Source: JACVRW01 sp038323835
Lineage (GTDB): Bacteria > Actinomycetota > Thermoleophilia > Solirubrobacterales > Thermoleophilaceae
DNA: 64,000 bases
NCBI GenBank assembly: GCA_038323835.1
Contig: JBBQHI010000010.1
Span: 25,243-89,242, forward strand
Direction: 5' to 3'
The position numbers and the translations under genes are program-made. The notes beneath the pieces are model-generated. The model ran no database searches and was not told the origin of the DNA. It saw only the letters and a program-made list of their open reading frames with translations. Position 1 is the first letter of the stretch. Every line of letters begins with the position of its first letter. This document shows positions 34,260 through 41,659 of the stretch, piece by piece.

Positions 34260-34709
34260 GTGGCACCACGCAGCACCAGCAAGAGCAAGGCCGGGGGGAA
34301 GGGCAAGACCCGGGCATCGGGTGGGCAGCAGGCGCTCGACCGTCTGAACGAGTCGATCGAGGCAGCCGAGAAGGCCCTCAAGGACCTGCGCGCCGAGATG
34401 AGCCGCGGATCGCGCACACTCCTGAAGGACGTGGACACCACGCTCCGCGACGCGCGCAAGCACGTGCGCAGCATCGGGCGTGAGGTGGCCAAGGACCTGG
34501 AGGACCTCCAGAAGGCGGCCACCGGCAGGGTGGCGAGTGCGCGTGGTACCGCGACGGCGCGTAAGCCGGCAGCCAAGAAGGCAACCGCCAAGAAGGCGCC
34601 CGCGCGCAAGACGACTGCGCGAAAGACAGCCGCGCCGAAAGCGACTGCGCGCAAGACCTCAACCGCACGTAAGCCGGCCGCGAAGAAGACGACGGCGCGC
34701 AAGAAGTAG
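34260..34709 (+). CDS. Histone H1-like Lys/Ala-rich DNA-binding protein
   Basis: A 149-residue protein: a basic N-terminus, a helical coiled-coil centre (about 22-88; QQALDRLNESIEAAEKALKDL), and a C-terminal tail of repeated A/T-[RK]-K units (KPAAKKATAKKAPARKTTARK and so on) resembling eukaryotic H1 and the tails of actinobacterial HU/HupB. It should bind and compact DNA without sequence preference. Starts at GTG 34260. Nucleoid compaction fits the dormancy theme of the upstream cluster, but that is an inference. The tail is low complexity, so homology searches will be misleading. Confidence 0.85.
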   Translation: MAPRSTSKSKAGGKGKTRASGGQQALDRLNESIEAAEKALKDLRAEMSRGSRTLLKDVDTTLRDARKHVRSIGREVAKDLEDLQKAATGRVASARGTATARKPAAKKATAKKAPARKTTARKTAAPKATARKTSTARKPAAKKTTARKK

Positions 34710-34742
34710 AGCGTCCACCGGGCCCCACCAGGGGGGTGTCGA

Positions 34743-34757
34743 TCCGTAGTCGCCCCG
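34743..34757 (+). promoter_or_regulatory. Weak copy of the recurring motif before treT
   Basis: TCCGTAGTCGCCCCG, identical to the 33359 site over its first eight bases and then diverging (11 of 15 overall). It lies in the 109-base gap between the H1-like gene and the trehalose synthase. Alone it would not be convincing; it is listed because it is intergenic and on the same strand as the best copy. Confidence 0.25.
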
Positions 34758-34818
34758 GACAACGGCGCGTGGTCTGCGCCGTGGCGCCGGGCCGCGTCTT
34801 CCGACAAGCTTTGCGGTC

Positions 34819-36297
34819 GTGTCGTCCCCGACGACCATCCCGGCCGCTGAGTTGACTCACGTCCCGATGACCTCTCTTCCCTGGGAGCGGTTGTCGGACG
34901 TCCTGTCAGCCCCTCAGACCGTGGAGCTCCGGGGCACCGTCGAGCGCGCCCGCAGCGTCCTCGCCGGGCGCGTGGTGTGGAACGTGAGCTCCACCGCCCG
35001 GGGTGGCGGCGTGGCCGAGATGCTCCAATCGCTGATCGCCTACTCGCGCGGGGCGGGCACGGACGCGCGCTGGGTGGTGATCGAGGGCAACCCGGAGTTC
35101 TTCACCATCACGAAGCGGTTGCACAACCGGCTGCATGGCGCGGAGGGCGATGGTGGGCCCCTGGGGGACGAGGAGCGGATGGTCTACGAGGCCGTCACGG
35201 CCGGCAATGCGCGGGCGTTGGAGGATCTCGTCCAGCCCGGAGACATAGCGATCCTCCACGACCCCCAGACCGCCGGCCTCGCCGGTCCGCTGGCGGATAG
35301 GGGAGTTCGCGTGATCTGGCGCTGCCACGTGGGTGTTGACGTTGCGAACGAAAGGGCGCACGAGGCCTGGCGATTCCTGCTGCCCTACGTACGGCATGCC
35401 GCGAGGTTCGTGTTCTCGCGCGTCTCGTTCGCGTGGGACGACCTCGACCGTGACCAGGTGGTGGTGATCCCTCCGTCGATCGACGCCTTCTCGCCGAAGA
35501 ACCAGGACCTCGACGCGTCCACCGTGGGCGCGATCCTCCGCTGCGCGGGCATCGAGGCGGGAGGGTGCGACTCCTCGGGCTCCGTGTTCCTGCGCCAGGA
35601 CGGCACGCCCGGAAGGGTGGACCGGCTCGCCGACATGGGCGGGTCCGCCCCTATCGACGAGTCCGTTCCCGTCGTGGTGCAGGTGTCGCGCTGGGATCGG
35701 CTCAAGGACCCCGCCGGTGTGCTCGACGGGTTCGTGCGGGGCATCGCGCTGCGGACGAACGCCCATCTCCTCATCGCCGGCCCGGCGGTCGCGGCGGTCA
35801 CGGACGATCCCGAGGGGCTTGATGTGTTCGAGGACATCCTCGCGCGCCGCGCCGAGCTTCCCGAGGACGTGCGTGCCCGCGTGCACCTCGTGTCCCTTCC
35901 GATGGACGACCCCGCGGAGAATGCGGCGATGGTCAACGCCCTCCAGCGCCGGGCCACGGTTGTCGTGCAGAAGAGCCTCGCGGAGGGGTTCGGGCTCACC
36001 GTGGCCGAGGCCATGTGGAAGGGCCGTCCCGTGGTGGCCAGCAGGGTGGGCGGCATCCAGGACCAGATCCGCGATGGAGACACCGGCGTTCTGGTGGACC
36101 CGCTCGACATCGAGGGCTTCGCCGACGCGGTGGTGTCCCTGCTCGAGCATCCGGCCGAGGCCGCTGAGATGGGAGCGGCCGCCAGGAACGAGATCAGGGA
36201 CCTGTTCCTTGGCGCGCGCCACCTCAAGCAGTACGTGGACCTGTGCGAAGAGGTGCTCGCGGAGGCGCCCGCCCAGCCGGAACCCCTCACCGCCTAG
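34819..36297 (+). CDS. treT: Trehalose synthase, glycosyltransferase family 4 (TreT-like)
   Basis: A 492-residue GT-B enzyme. NVSSTARGGGVAEMLQSLIAY is the acceptor-domain start typical of TreT, followed by ITKRLHNRLHG, VIWRCHVGVDV and IPPSIDAFSPKN; the donor domain has VVQVSRWDRLKDPAGVLDGF and the catalytic EGFGLTVAEAMWKGRPVVASRVGGIQDQI (about 390-418). TreT joins NDP-glucose and glucose to give trehalose. Length is somewhat above the archaeal enzyme. GTG 34819 is taken; an in-frame ATG at 34867 is possible. Trehalose is a desiccation and stress solute, consistent with neighbouring genes. Confidence 0.88.
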   Translation: MSSPTTIPAAELTHVPMTSLPWERLSDVLSAPQTVELRGTVERARSVLAGRVVWNVSSTARGGGVAEMLQSLIAYSRGAGTDARWVVIEGNPEFFTITKRLHNRLHGAEGDGGPLGDEERMVYEAVTAGNARALEDLVQPGDIAILHDPQTAGLAGPLADRGVRVIWRCHVGVDVANERAHEAWRFLLPYVRHAARFVFSRVSFAWDDLDRDQVVVIPPSIDAFSPKNQDLDASTVGAILRCAGIEAGGCDSSGSVFLRQDGTPGRVDRLADMGGSAPIDESVPVVVQVSRWDRLKDPAGVLDGFVRGIALRTNAHLLIAGPAVAAVTDDPEGLDVFEDILARRAELPEDVRARVHLVSLPMDDPAENAAMVNALQRRATVVVQKSLAEGFGLTVAEAMWKGRPVVASRVGGIQDQIRDGDTGVLVDPLDIEGFADAVVSLLEHPAEAAEMGAAARNEIRDLFLGARHLKQYVDLCEEVLAEAPAQPEPLTA

Positions 36298-36320
36298 CTA
36301 AGCGCAGGTCTCGCGCGCCG

Positions 36321-36944
36321 ATGATGGGGAGGCACGGCCACGGGCAGGAGGTCACGCTCAGGTCAGGGCACCGAGTGCTGATCCGGCCGATTCGCCCCAG
36401 CGACAAGAAGCGCCTGCTCGAAGCCTTCCACCGGATGAGCCCGGAGTCGCGCTATCGCCGCTTCTTCTCGTCGATCGCCGAGCTAGGAGCGGGACAGCTG
36501 CGCTACCTGACCGAGGTGGACCACCACACGCACGAGGCCCTCGCCGCGCTGGACGCGACCGACGGGGAGCCCCTCGGCGTGGCCCGCTTCATTCGCGGAA
36601 GGGACGATCCACGGGTGGCCGAGGTGGCCGTCGCGGTGGTGGACGAGTGGCAGGGGCGCGGACTCGGCACGGAGCTGCTTCGGCAACTCACCGCGCGGGC
36701 GCGCGCGGAGGGGGTCGCGCACTTCAGCGCCTTTGTGCTCGAGGAGAACCGGCTGATGCTCGAGCTTCTCGACGAACTCGGCGATGCGCGCGTCGTGAGC
36801 CGCGACGGGGGAGTGGTGGAGGTCCTCACCGACGTGCCCCCCGACGGTGCCCCGCCCGCGATTGGTGGCGCCGTCCGCGCGGTGGCTCGGGGCGAGGTCT
36901 CGGTGGACCCCAGGCACCCGACGAGCCGGGGGGAACGTGCCTAA
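36321..36944 (+). CDS. GNAT family N-acetyltransferase
   Basis: A 207-residue GNAT with an N-terminal LIRPIRPSDKKRLLEAFHRMSPESRYRRFFS motif, like the acetyltransferase domain of Pat-type protein acetyltransferases. The AcCoA site is VAVAVVDEWQGRGLGTELLRQL (about 100-121). The domain is clearly related to the GNAT part of the fusion protein at 26068 (there: RPIKPEDEPLWHDMLAACSLESIHGRFRG). It follows treT by 23 bases and may be co-transcribed. A role in lysine acetylation is a reasonable guess; the target is unknown. Confidence 0.85.
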   Translation: MMGRHGHGQEVTLRSGHRVLIRPIRPSDKKRLLEAFHRMSPESRYRRFFSSIAELGAGQLRYLTEVDHHTHEALAALDATDGEPLGVARFIRGRDDPRVAEVAVAVVDEWQGRGLGTELLRQLTARARAEGVAHFSAFVLEENRLMLELLDELGDARVVSRDGGVVEVLTDVPPDGAPPAIGGAVRAVARGEVSVDPRHPTSRGERA

Positions 36945-36969
36945 CCCGGCGGGGAAGCCCGGGGGGACC

Positions 36970-37215
36970 TCACGCGGTGACCGGGATGTCGTCGCCCACC
37001 GCGCGCAGCTGCATCTCCCACAGCTCGCCCGGCGTGAAGAGCTCTTGGTTGAGCGTGTAGCAGTCCTCCAGGTGGACGCACGGACCCTCGTCGAGTCCGA
37101 GCGTTCCCGCCACCCGGAACAGCCGCAGTCCGTCGGTCAGGTAGAGGTCGTGACCGCTACTCGCCGTACGGATGTAATGGAGCCATTCGGGGACTCGCGA
37201 CACGCCGATCAGCAT
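36970..37215 (-). CDS. Small hypothetical protein
   Basis: An 81-residue protein with two cysteines, several aromatic residues and an even codon pattern typical of the neighbours. No motif is recognised. It converges with the GNAT gene (25 bases between stops) and is divergent from the aldo/keto reductase remnant. It is kept because third-codon-position G/C bias follows this frame and nothing better is coded on the other strand. Confidence 0.55.
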   Translation of the reverse strand: MLIGVSRVPEWLHYIRTASSGHDLYLTDGLRLFRVAGTLGLDEGPCVHLEDCYTLNQELFTPGELWEMQLRAVGDDIPVTA

Positions 37216-37284
37216 GCAGTGAACGTACCGCTCCGGCCGTGCTCGCCATATCCCCCGAAGGGACCGACCGGACCGCGGAAATCC

Positions 37285-37306
37285 CCGTAAGGCAAAGGGC
37301 TTACGG
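37285..37306. promoter_or_regulatory. Inverted repeat in a divergent promoter region
   Basis: A perfect 7-bp inverted repeat (CCGTAAG and CTTACGG) separated by eight bases, in the 136-base gap between the small gene on the minus strand and the aldo/keto reductase remnant. No T-run follows on either strand. The gap between two divergent starts favours an operator over a terminator. Confidence 0.35.
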
Positions 37307-37351
37307 CTTCGATCGCACTGGCTATTTCGGGGGAGTCCCTAGGCTCGTCGC

Positions 37352-37998
37352 ATGAGGGAACGGCCACTCGCGCCCGGCGTCGACGTGCCTGTGGTGGGCC
37401 TCGGCACCTGGGCCGTGTTCGACCTCCCGCCCGGCCGCCAGGGAGAGGCCGACGCCGTGGTGAAGACCGTGCTCGATGGCGGCGCCCGCGTGATGGACTC
37501 CTCGCCGATGTACGGCCGCGCCGAGGCGGTCCTCGCCGCCACGCTGGGCCCGCGGCGAGGCGATGCCTTCGTGGCCACGAAGATCTGGACGCCGTCCGTG
37601 CCGGAGGGGCGCTCGCAGTTCGCCCGCCAGCTCGAGTGGTACGGCGGGCGGGTGGATCTCGAGCAGGTGCACAACCTCGTGAACTGGGACGGTCAGCTCT
37701 CGTGGATGGAGGAGGAGCGCGATCGCGGCCGGATCGGCCTCCTCGGCGCGACCCACTACAGCCCCTCCGCCTTCGGCGAGCCGGCCCGGAGCCGCAGAAG
37801 CTCCGTGCCCTGGGCGTGGAGACCTGGGCCGAGGCCGTGCTCGTCTGGGCGCTCTCCCACCCGCGCGTCACGGTCGTGATCCCAGCCACCAGCAGCCCGG
37901 AGCACGCGCGGGCGAACGCTCGGGCGGGGGACCATCCCGGCTTCGGTCCCGAAGAGCGGGCCCGGGTCGAGCGCCTCTGGAGCGAGCGCCGGTCGTAG
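37352..37998 (+). pseudogene. Aldo/keto reductase with internal deletion and frameshift
   Basis: The first part (VDVPVVGLGTWAVFD, VLDGGARVMDSSPMYGRAE with catalytic Asp and Tyr, FVATKIWTP, IGLLGATHYSPSAFGE) is a normal aldo/keto reductase N-terminal two thirds. Near 37785 the frame shifts and the C-terminal end (KLRALGVETWAEAVLVWALSHPRVTVVIPATSSPEHARANA) continues in another frame to 37998. Comparison with the family indicates that about 40-50 residues around barrel strands 6-7 are missing at the join. So a deletion, not a simple one-base slip. The upstream TAGGCT six bases before the ATG is intact. Confidence 0.8.
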
Positions 37999-38007
37999 GC
38001 TCCCGCC

Positions 38008-38775
38008 ATGGTCGCCCGCCACGGAATCTTCGTCGCCCCCTTCGAGGAGCTCTCGGAGCCCGCCCTCGTGGCCGATCTGGCCGGGCGAGCGGAGGAGCGG
38101 GGATGGCAGGGGTTCTTCGTCTGGGACCACGTGCAGTACCGCCCTCCCGTGGAGCGCGTGGCCGACCCGTGGATCACCCTGGCGGCGGTGGCCGTGGCCA
38201 CGGAGCGCCTGATCATCGGCCCGCTCGTCACGCCCGTCCCGAGGCGGCGGCCGCATCAGCTCGCCCGTGAGACGGTGACGCTCGACCGGCTGAGCGGCGG
38301 CCGCCTCGTGCTCGGCGTGGGCAACGGCAGCGAGCGCACCGGCGAGTTCGATCCCGACCGCTTCGGCGAGGAGGGCGATGCTCGCGTGCGGGCGGGCCTG
38401 CTCGACGCCGGCCTCGAGCGCCTCGACGCCTACTGGGGCGGCGAGTTCGTGCCCCCTCCGGTCCAGACGCCCCGCATCCCCGTCTGGGTGGCCGCGCGCT
38501 GGCCTCACCGCCGCCCGCTGCGGCGAGCGGCGCGCTGGGACGGCCTCTTCCCCATCGACCTTCCCGGCCCGGACGCCCTCGCGGAGCTGAGGGAGGAGAC
38601 CGAGGCGCTGCGCGGGCCCGGCGCGGGGTCGTTCGAGGTCGTGGTCACCAACCCCCCGGGCACGGACCCGCAGCCGTGGATCCAGGCCGGCGCCACCTGG
38701 TGCCTCAACGGCTTCGGCCCGCAGCCGTCGCGCCGGGAGGTGGAGGACGCGATCGACGCCGGGCCGCCGGGCTGA
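38008..38775 (+). CDS. LLM-class flavin-dependent oxidoreductase
   Basis: A 255-residue TIM-barrel F420- or FMN-dependent enzyme of the luciferase-like family: GIFVAPFEELSEPALVADLAGRAEERGWQGFFVWDHVQY, then PWITLAAVAVATERLIIGPLVTPVPRRRPHQLARETVTLDRLSGGRLVLGVG. This N-terminal pattern is strongly conserved. It is shorter than the usual 290-340 residues, lacking part of the insertion region. In actinobacteria many relatives use F420. Promoter TAGGCT (37996-38001) is six bases before the ATG. Substrate unknown. Confidence 0.88.
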   Translation: MVARHGIFVAPFEELSEPALVADLAGRAEERGWQGFFVWDHVQYRPPVERVADPWITLAAVAVATERLIIGPLVTPVPRRRPHQLARETVTLDRLSGGRLVLGVGNGSERTGEFDPDRFGEEGDARVRAGLLDAGLERLDAYWGGEFVPPPVQTPRIPVWVAARWPHRRPLRRAARWDGLFPIDLPGPDALAELREETEALRGPGAGSFEVVVTNPPGTDPQPWIQAGATWCLNGFGPQPSRREVEDAIDAGPPG

Positions 38776-38807
38776 GCGGTCCCGTCGCGGCGGTAGCGTG
38801 CCCGGCC

Positions 38808-39563
38808 ATGCTCCGCCGCGTGACCGCCACCCGGTACGTCGCGCCTCTGCGGGAGGGTGGGTCGCTGCCGGGACTGGTGGAGGCGGACGACGACGGCCTC
38901 TACGTCATGAAGTTCCGCGGCGCCGGCCAGGGCGCGGCCGCGCTCGTGGCCGAGGTGGTGGCCGGAGAGCTCGCGCGCGGTCTAGGCCTACGTGTGCCCG
39001 AGCTGGTGCTGGCCGAGCTCGAGCCCGAGCTGGCGCACGCCGAGCCCGACGCGGAGATCCAGGAGCTGGCGGAGGCCAGCGCGGGCGTGAACCTGGGCGT
39101 GGACTTCCTTCCCGGCGCCCTCCCCTTCACCCCCGCGGCGGGAGCGGCGCTCGGTCCTGACCGGGCCGCCGACGTGGTGTGGCTTGATGCGCTGGTCATG
39201 AACGTGGACCGCACGCCCCGGAACCCGAACCTCCTCGTCTGGCACGCGCGCACCTGGCTGATCGACCACGGAGCCGCCTTCTACCTGCAGCACGGCGCCG
39301 CGCCGCTGGCCAACTCGGCCGGCGCGCCCTTCCCGTTGATCGCCGAGCACGTGCTGCTGCCCCACGCCGGACCCCTGGCCGAGGCCGACGAGCGGCTGGC
39401 GGCCCGGGCGCTCGAGGCGGCGGGGCCCGCCGTGGAGCTCGTGCCCGCCGACTGGCTGGGGGAGAACCCGGACGCGCGCCGGGCGGACATCGCAGAGTTC
39501 CTGCGCCGACGCTTGGAGGGTCCCAGGGGATTCGTCGAGGAGGCCGAGCGTGCCCGGGCGTAG
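38808..39563 (+). CDS. HipA-like kinase-fold protein
   Basis: A 251-residue protein resembling the HipA-family kinase domain found beside DUF3037 proteins. Visible pieces: YVMKFRGAGQGAAALVAEVVAGELARGLGLRVPEL (ATP lysine and following helix), VWLDALVMNVDRTPRNPNLLVWH (catalytic loop, D/N-x4-N) and TWLIDHGAAFYLQH (DHG in place of DFG). It is smaller than HipA toxins (about 430) and has no HipB neighbour. It overlaps the DUF3037 gene by 14 bases. A TAGCGT hexamer is eight bases before the ATG. Kinase activity is plausible; the target is unknown. Confidence 0.78.
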   Translation: MLRRVTATRYVAPLREGGSLPGLVEADDDGLYVMKFRGAGQGAAALVAEVVAGELARGLGLRVPELVLAELEPELAHAEPDAEIQELAEASAGVNLGVDFLPGALPFTPAAGAALGPDRAADVVWLDALVMNVDRTPRNPNLLVWHARTWLIDHGAAFYLQHGAAPLANSAGAPFPLIAEHVLLPHAGPLAEADERLAARALEAAGPAVELVPADWLGENPDARRADIAEFLRRRLEGPRGFVEEAERARA

Positions 39564-39936
39564 CGCGTTCCAGTACACGATCCTGCGGGTCGTGCCCCGG
39601 CTGGAGCGAGGCGAGCGGATGAACGTCGGCGTGGTGGTCCACTGCTCCCAGCGCAGGTATCTGGGTGGCCGGGTCGAGCTGGACGAGGGGCGCCTCGCCG
39701 CCCTCGCTCCCGGACTCGAGCCGGCCACCGTCCGGCCCCACCTCCACTCCGTGCTGGCCGTAATCGAGGGCGACCCCGCCGGGGGCCCGCTCAGCGAGCT
39801 GAGCGAGTCCGAGCGGTTCGGCTGGGTGGCCGCTCCGTCGTCGACGATGATCCAGCCCTCCCACGTGCACACCGGGCTGACCGACGATCCCGAGGCCACG
39901 CTGGAGCACCTCTTCGCGTCACTCGTGGGGTCCTAG
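39550..39936 (+). CDS. DUF3037 protein
   Basis: A 128-residue protein: FQYTILRVVPRLERGERMNVGVVVHC at the N-terminus and FGWVAAPSSTMIQPSHVHTGLTDDPEATLEHLF at the C-terminus are the defining DUF3037 features. The function is not established. The GTG start lies inside the end of the HipA-like gene, so translation of the two is coupled, and the two families are commonly neighbours. A regulatory or substrate role for the kinase is a natural hypothesis. Confidence 0.82.
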   Translation: MPGRSAFQYTILRVVPRLERGERMNVGVVVHCSQRRYLGGRVELDEGRLAALAPGLEPATVRPHLHSVLAVIEGDPAGGPLSELSESERFGWVAAPSSTMIQPSHVHTGLTDDPEATLEHLFASLVGS

Positions 39937-39942
39937 AGAGAC

Positions 39943-39983
39943 AAAAAAGGGACCACCGGGGCCCGCCTCGTCGAAAGCGGGCC
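39943..39983 (-). terminator. Rho-independent terminator of the SnoaL gene
   Basis: On the minus strand a 7-bp GC stem (39960-39966 paired with 39977-39983) with a ten-base loop is followed, after 11 bases, by six Ts (39943-39948). The position, 50 bases beyond the SnoaL stop, fits an intrinsic terminator for that gene. The gap between stem and T-run is longer than usual. Confidence 0.5.
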
Positions 39984-40032
39984 GCCGGCGGCCGAATTTC
40001 ACTATGCATGCGATCCCCAGGATCTGCGCAGG

Positions 40033-40416
40033 TCAGGTTCCGGCCTTGGCCAGGCTCTCGACCTGGGGCGCCATCCGCTCCGCCACGGCCATGATCGCCG
40101 AGAGCGGTCGGAGCATCACCGTGAACTCCTCGATCAGGCCGTCGTCGCCGATCTGGAGGTAGTCGATGCCCTGCACCGACTTGTCGCCCACGCGCGCCCG
40201 GAACATGAGTGCCACGGTGTCGCCGGAGCTGAGCTCGTCCGTGTACTCGAAGTCCTCGAACACCGACATGATCGCGGCCAGCACGCCGGCGGTGGACTCG
40301 CGGCCGTCGAATGGCCGGAACGCCACGGGGCTGTGGAACTGCACGCCGGGCGCGAGCGTGGCGACCATGGCGGGGTGGTCGCCGGCGAGGACTGCCGTTT
40401 TGAAGGGGTGGCTCAT
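40033..40416 (-). CDS. SnoaL-like (NTF2-fold) protein
   Basis: A 127-residue NTF2-like protein: an N-terminal helix, GVQFHSPVAFRPFDGRESTAGVLAAIMSVFEDF, VALMFRARVGDKSVQGIDYLQIGDDGLIEEFTVMLRPLSAI. These are the usual signs of small polyketide-cyclase-like proteins with a ligand pocket. The TAGGCT at 40423-40428 (complement) is six bases before its ATG; the divergent HAD gene has the same hexamer at 40441-40446, giving back-to-back leaderless promoters in a 36-base gap. Ligand unknown. Confidence 0.85.
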   Translation of the reverse strand: MSHPFKTAVLAGDHPAMVATLAPGVQFHSPVAFRPFDGRESTAGVLAAIMSVFEDFEYTDELSSGDTVALMFRARVGDKSVQGIDYLQIGDDGLIEEFTVMLRPLSAIMAVAERMAPQVESLAKAGT

Positions 40417-40452
40417 GCGCGCAGCCTAGTCTCGCGCGCATAGGCTGTGGCG

Positions 40453-41232
40453 GTGGGATCGCGGGAGATTCGCTCGTGGCTGATGGACATGGACGGTGTG
40501 CTCGTGCACGAGGAGCTGCCGTTGCCCGGCGCCGCCGAGTTCATCAGCCGGCTCACCGAGCTGGAGGCGCCCTTCCTGCTGCTCACCAACAACTCGATGT
40601 ACACGCGAAGGGATCTCGCCGCCCGCCTGAGGCGCAGCGGGCTGGAGGTGCCGGAGGAGTCCATCTGGACCTCGGCGCTCGCGACCGCCAACTTCCTGGA
40701 GAACCAGCGGCCCGGGGGCACGGCCTTCGTGGTCGGCGAGGTGGGCCTGACCACGGCCCTGCACGAAGCCGGGTACACGATCACCGACCGCGAGCCCGAG
40801 TACGTGGTGCTGGGCGAGACGCGCACCTACAGCTTCGAGATGATCACCCGCGCAATCAGGCTGATCGTGAACGGGGCGCGCTTCATCGCCACCAACCCCG
40901 ACAACGTCGGCCCGAGCGCGGACGGCCCACTACCCGCCACCGGCTCCGTGGCGGCTCTGATCAGCCGCGCCACCGGGGTGGACCCCTACTACGTGGGCAA
41001 GCCCAATCCGCTGATGATGCGCTCGGCGCTGAACGCCATCGACGCCCACTCTGAGACCACGGCGATGATCGGCGACCGGATGGACACCGACATCGTGTCC
41101 GGCCTCGAGGCCGGGCTGGAGACCATCCTGGTCCTCACGGGCGTAACGCAGCGGGAGGAGGCCGAGAGCCATCCGTTCGTGCCCTCGCGGATCGTGGAGT
41201 CGGTGGCCGACCTGCTCCCGCTGCTCCCCTGA
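40453..41232 (+). CDS. HAD-IIA (NagD-like) phosphatase
   Basis: A 259-residue HAD hydrolase: motif I WLMDMDGVLVHE (nucleophile Asp), motif II LLLTNNSMYTRRDL (Thr/Asn), motif III GKPNPLMM (Lys), and motif IV MIGDRMDTDIVSGLEAG. The C2-type cap between motifs II and III contains ARFIATNPDNVGPSADG, typical of NagD and phosphoglycolate/4-nitrophenyl phosphatases. The GTG at 40453 is six bases after TAGGCT and is preferred over the GTG at 40447, which abuts the hexamer. A detoxifying phosphatase role is possible. Confidence 0.88.
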   Translation: MGSREIRSWLMDMDGVLVHEELPLPGAAEFISRLTELEAPFLLLTNNSMYTRRDLAARLRRSGLEVPEESIWTSALATANFLENQRPGGTAFVVGEVGLTTALHEAGYTITDREPEYVVLGETRTYSFEMITRAIRLIVNGARFIATNPDNVGPSADGPLPATGSVAALISRATGVDPYYVGKPNPLMMRSALNAIDAHSETTAMIGDRMDTDIVSGLEAGLETILVLTGVTQREEAESHPFVPSRIVESVADLLPLLP

Positions 41233-41268
41233 GTTTTCGCGCGTGCCGGCTACGGGTAGAGGAGAGGC

Positions 41269-41427
41269 GTGACCACAGAGAGGACACCTGAGCCCGAGCG
41301 TGAGCTCGAGCAGATGGAGGAGGAGTCGGAGCGGCTCGGAGAGCACATCGACGAGACGCGCGAGGACTGGGAGCACAAGGAGCAGGACTCCTCCGTCCCC
41401 GGAGCACAGCCCGAGGGGGACGAGTGA
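41269..41427 (+). CDS. Small acidic protein
   Basis: A 52-residue protein starting at GTG 41269, rich in Glu (about a third of residues) with a helical RELEQMEEESERLGEHIDETREDWEHK centre and a disordered acidic end. A GGAGAGG precedes the start closely. It overlaps the next small gene by GTGA (41424-41427). Conserved length is unknown. The helix resembles a short coiled coil; no function can be given. Confidence 0.55.
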   Translation: MTTERTPEPERELEQMEEESERLGEHIDETREDWEHKEQDSSVPGAQPEGDE

Positions 41428-41612
41428 CCGAGACGCCGCGCGAGGAGTCGGACCAGCTGCCCGAGGAGGGTCCGGCGGAGCAGGTGCCGGACGACACCGG
41501 CCGCTCATCCCGCCCCCGCGCGGACGACTCGCCCGGTACGCCCGGCGAGGAGGGCACCGCGACCGGCAATCCCGACGCCGCCGGCTCCGACGAGCCGGAC
41601 GACCGCGACTGA
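41424..41612 (+). CDS. Small disordered acidic protein
   Basis: A 62-residue Glu/Asp/Pro/Gly-rich protein with no hydrophobic core, starting at the GTG that overlaps the stop of the preceding acidic protein. Predicted to be intrinsically disordered. The overlap argues that both are real and co-translated. Function unknown. Confidence 0.5.
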   Translation: MTETPREESDQLPEEGPAEQVPDDTGRSSRPRADDSPGTPGEEGTATGNPDAAGSDEPDDRD

Positions 41613-41659
41613 GAGCCGAGCCGCAGGATTTCCGCCCCCCGCCGCGTACCCTCGTAGGC

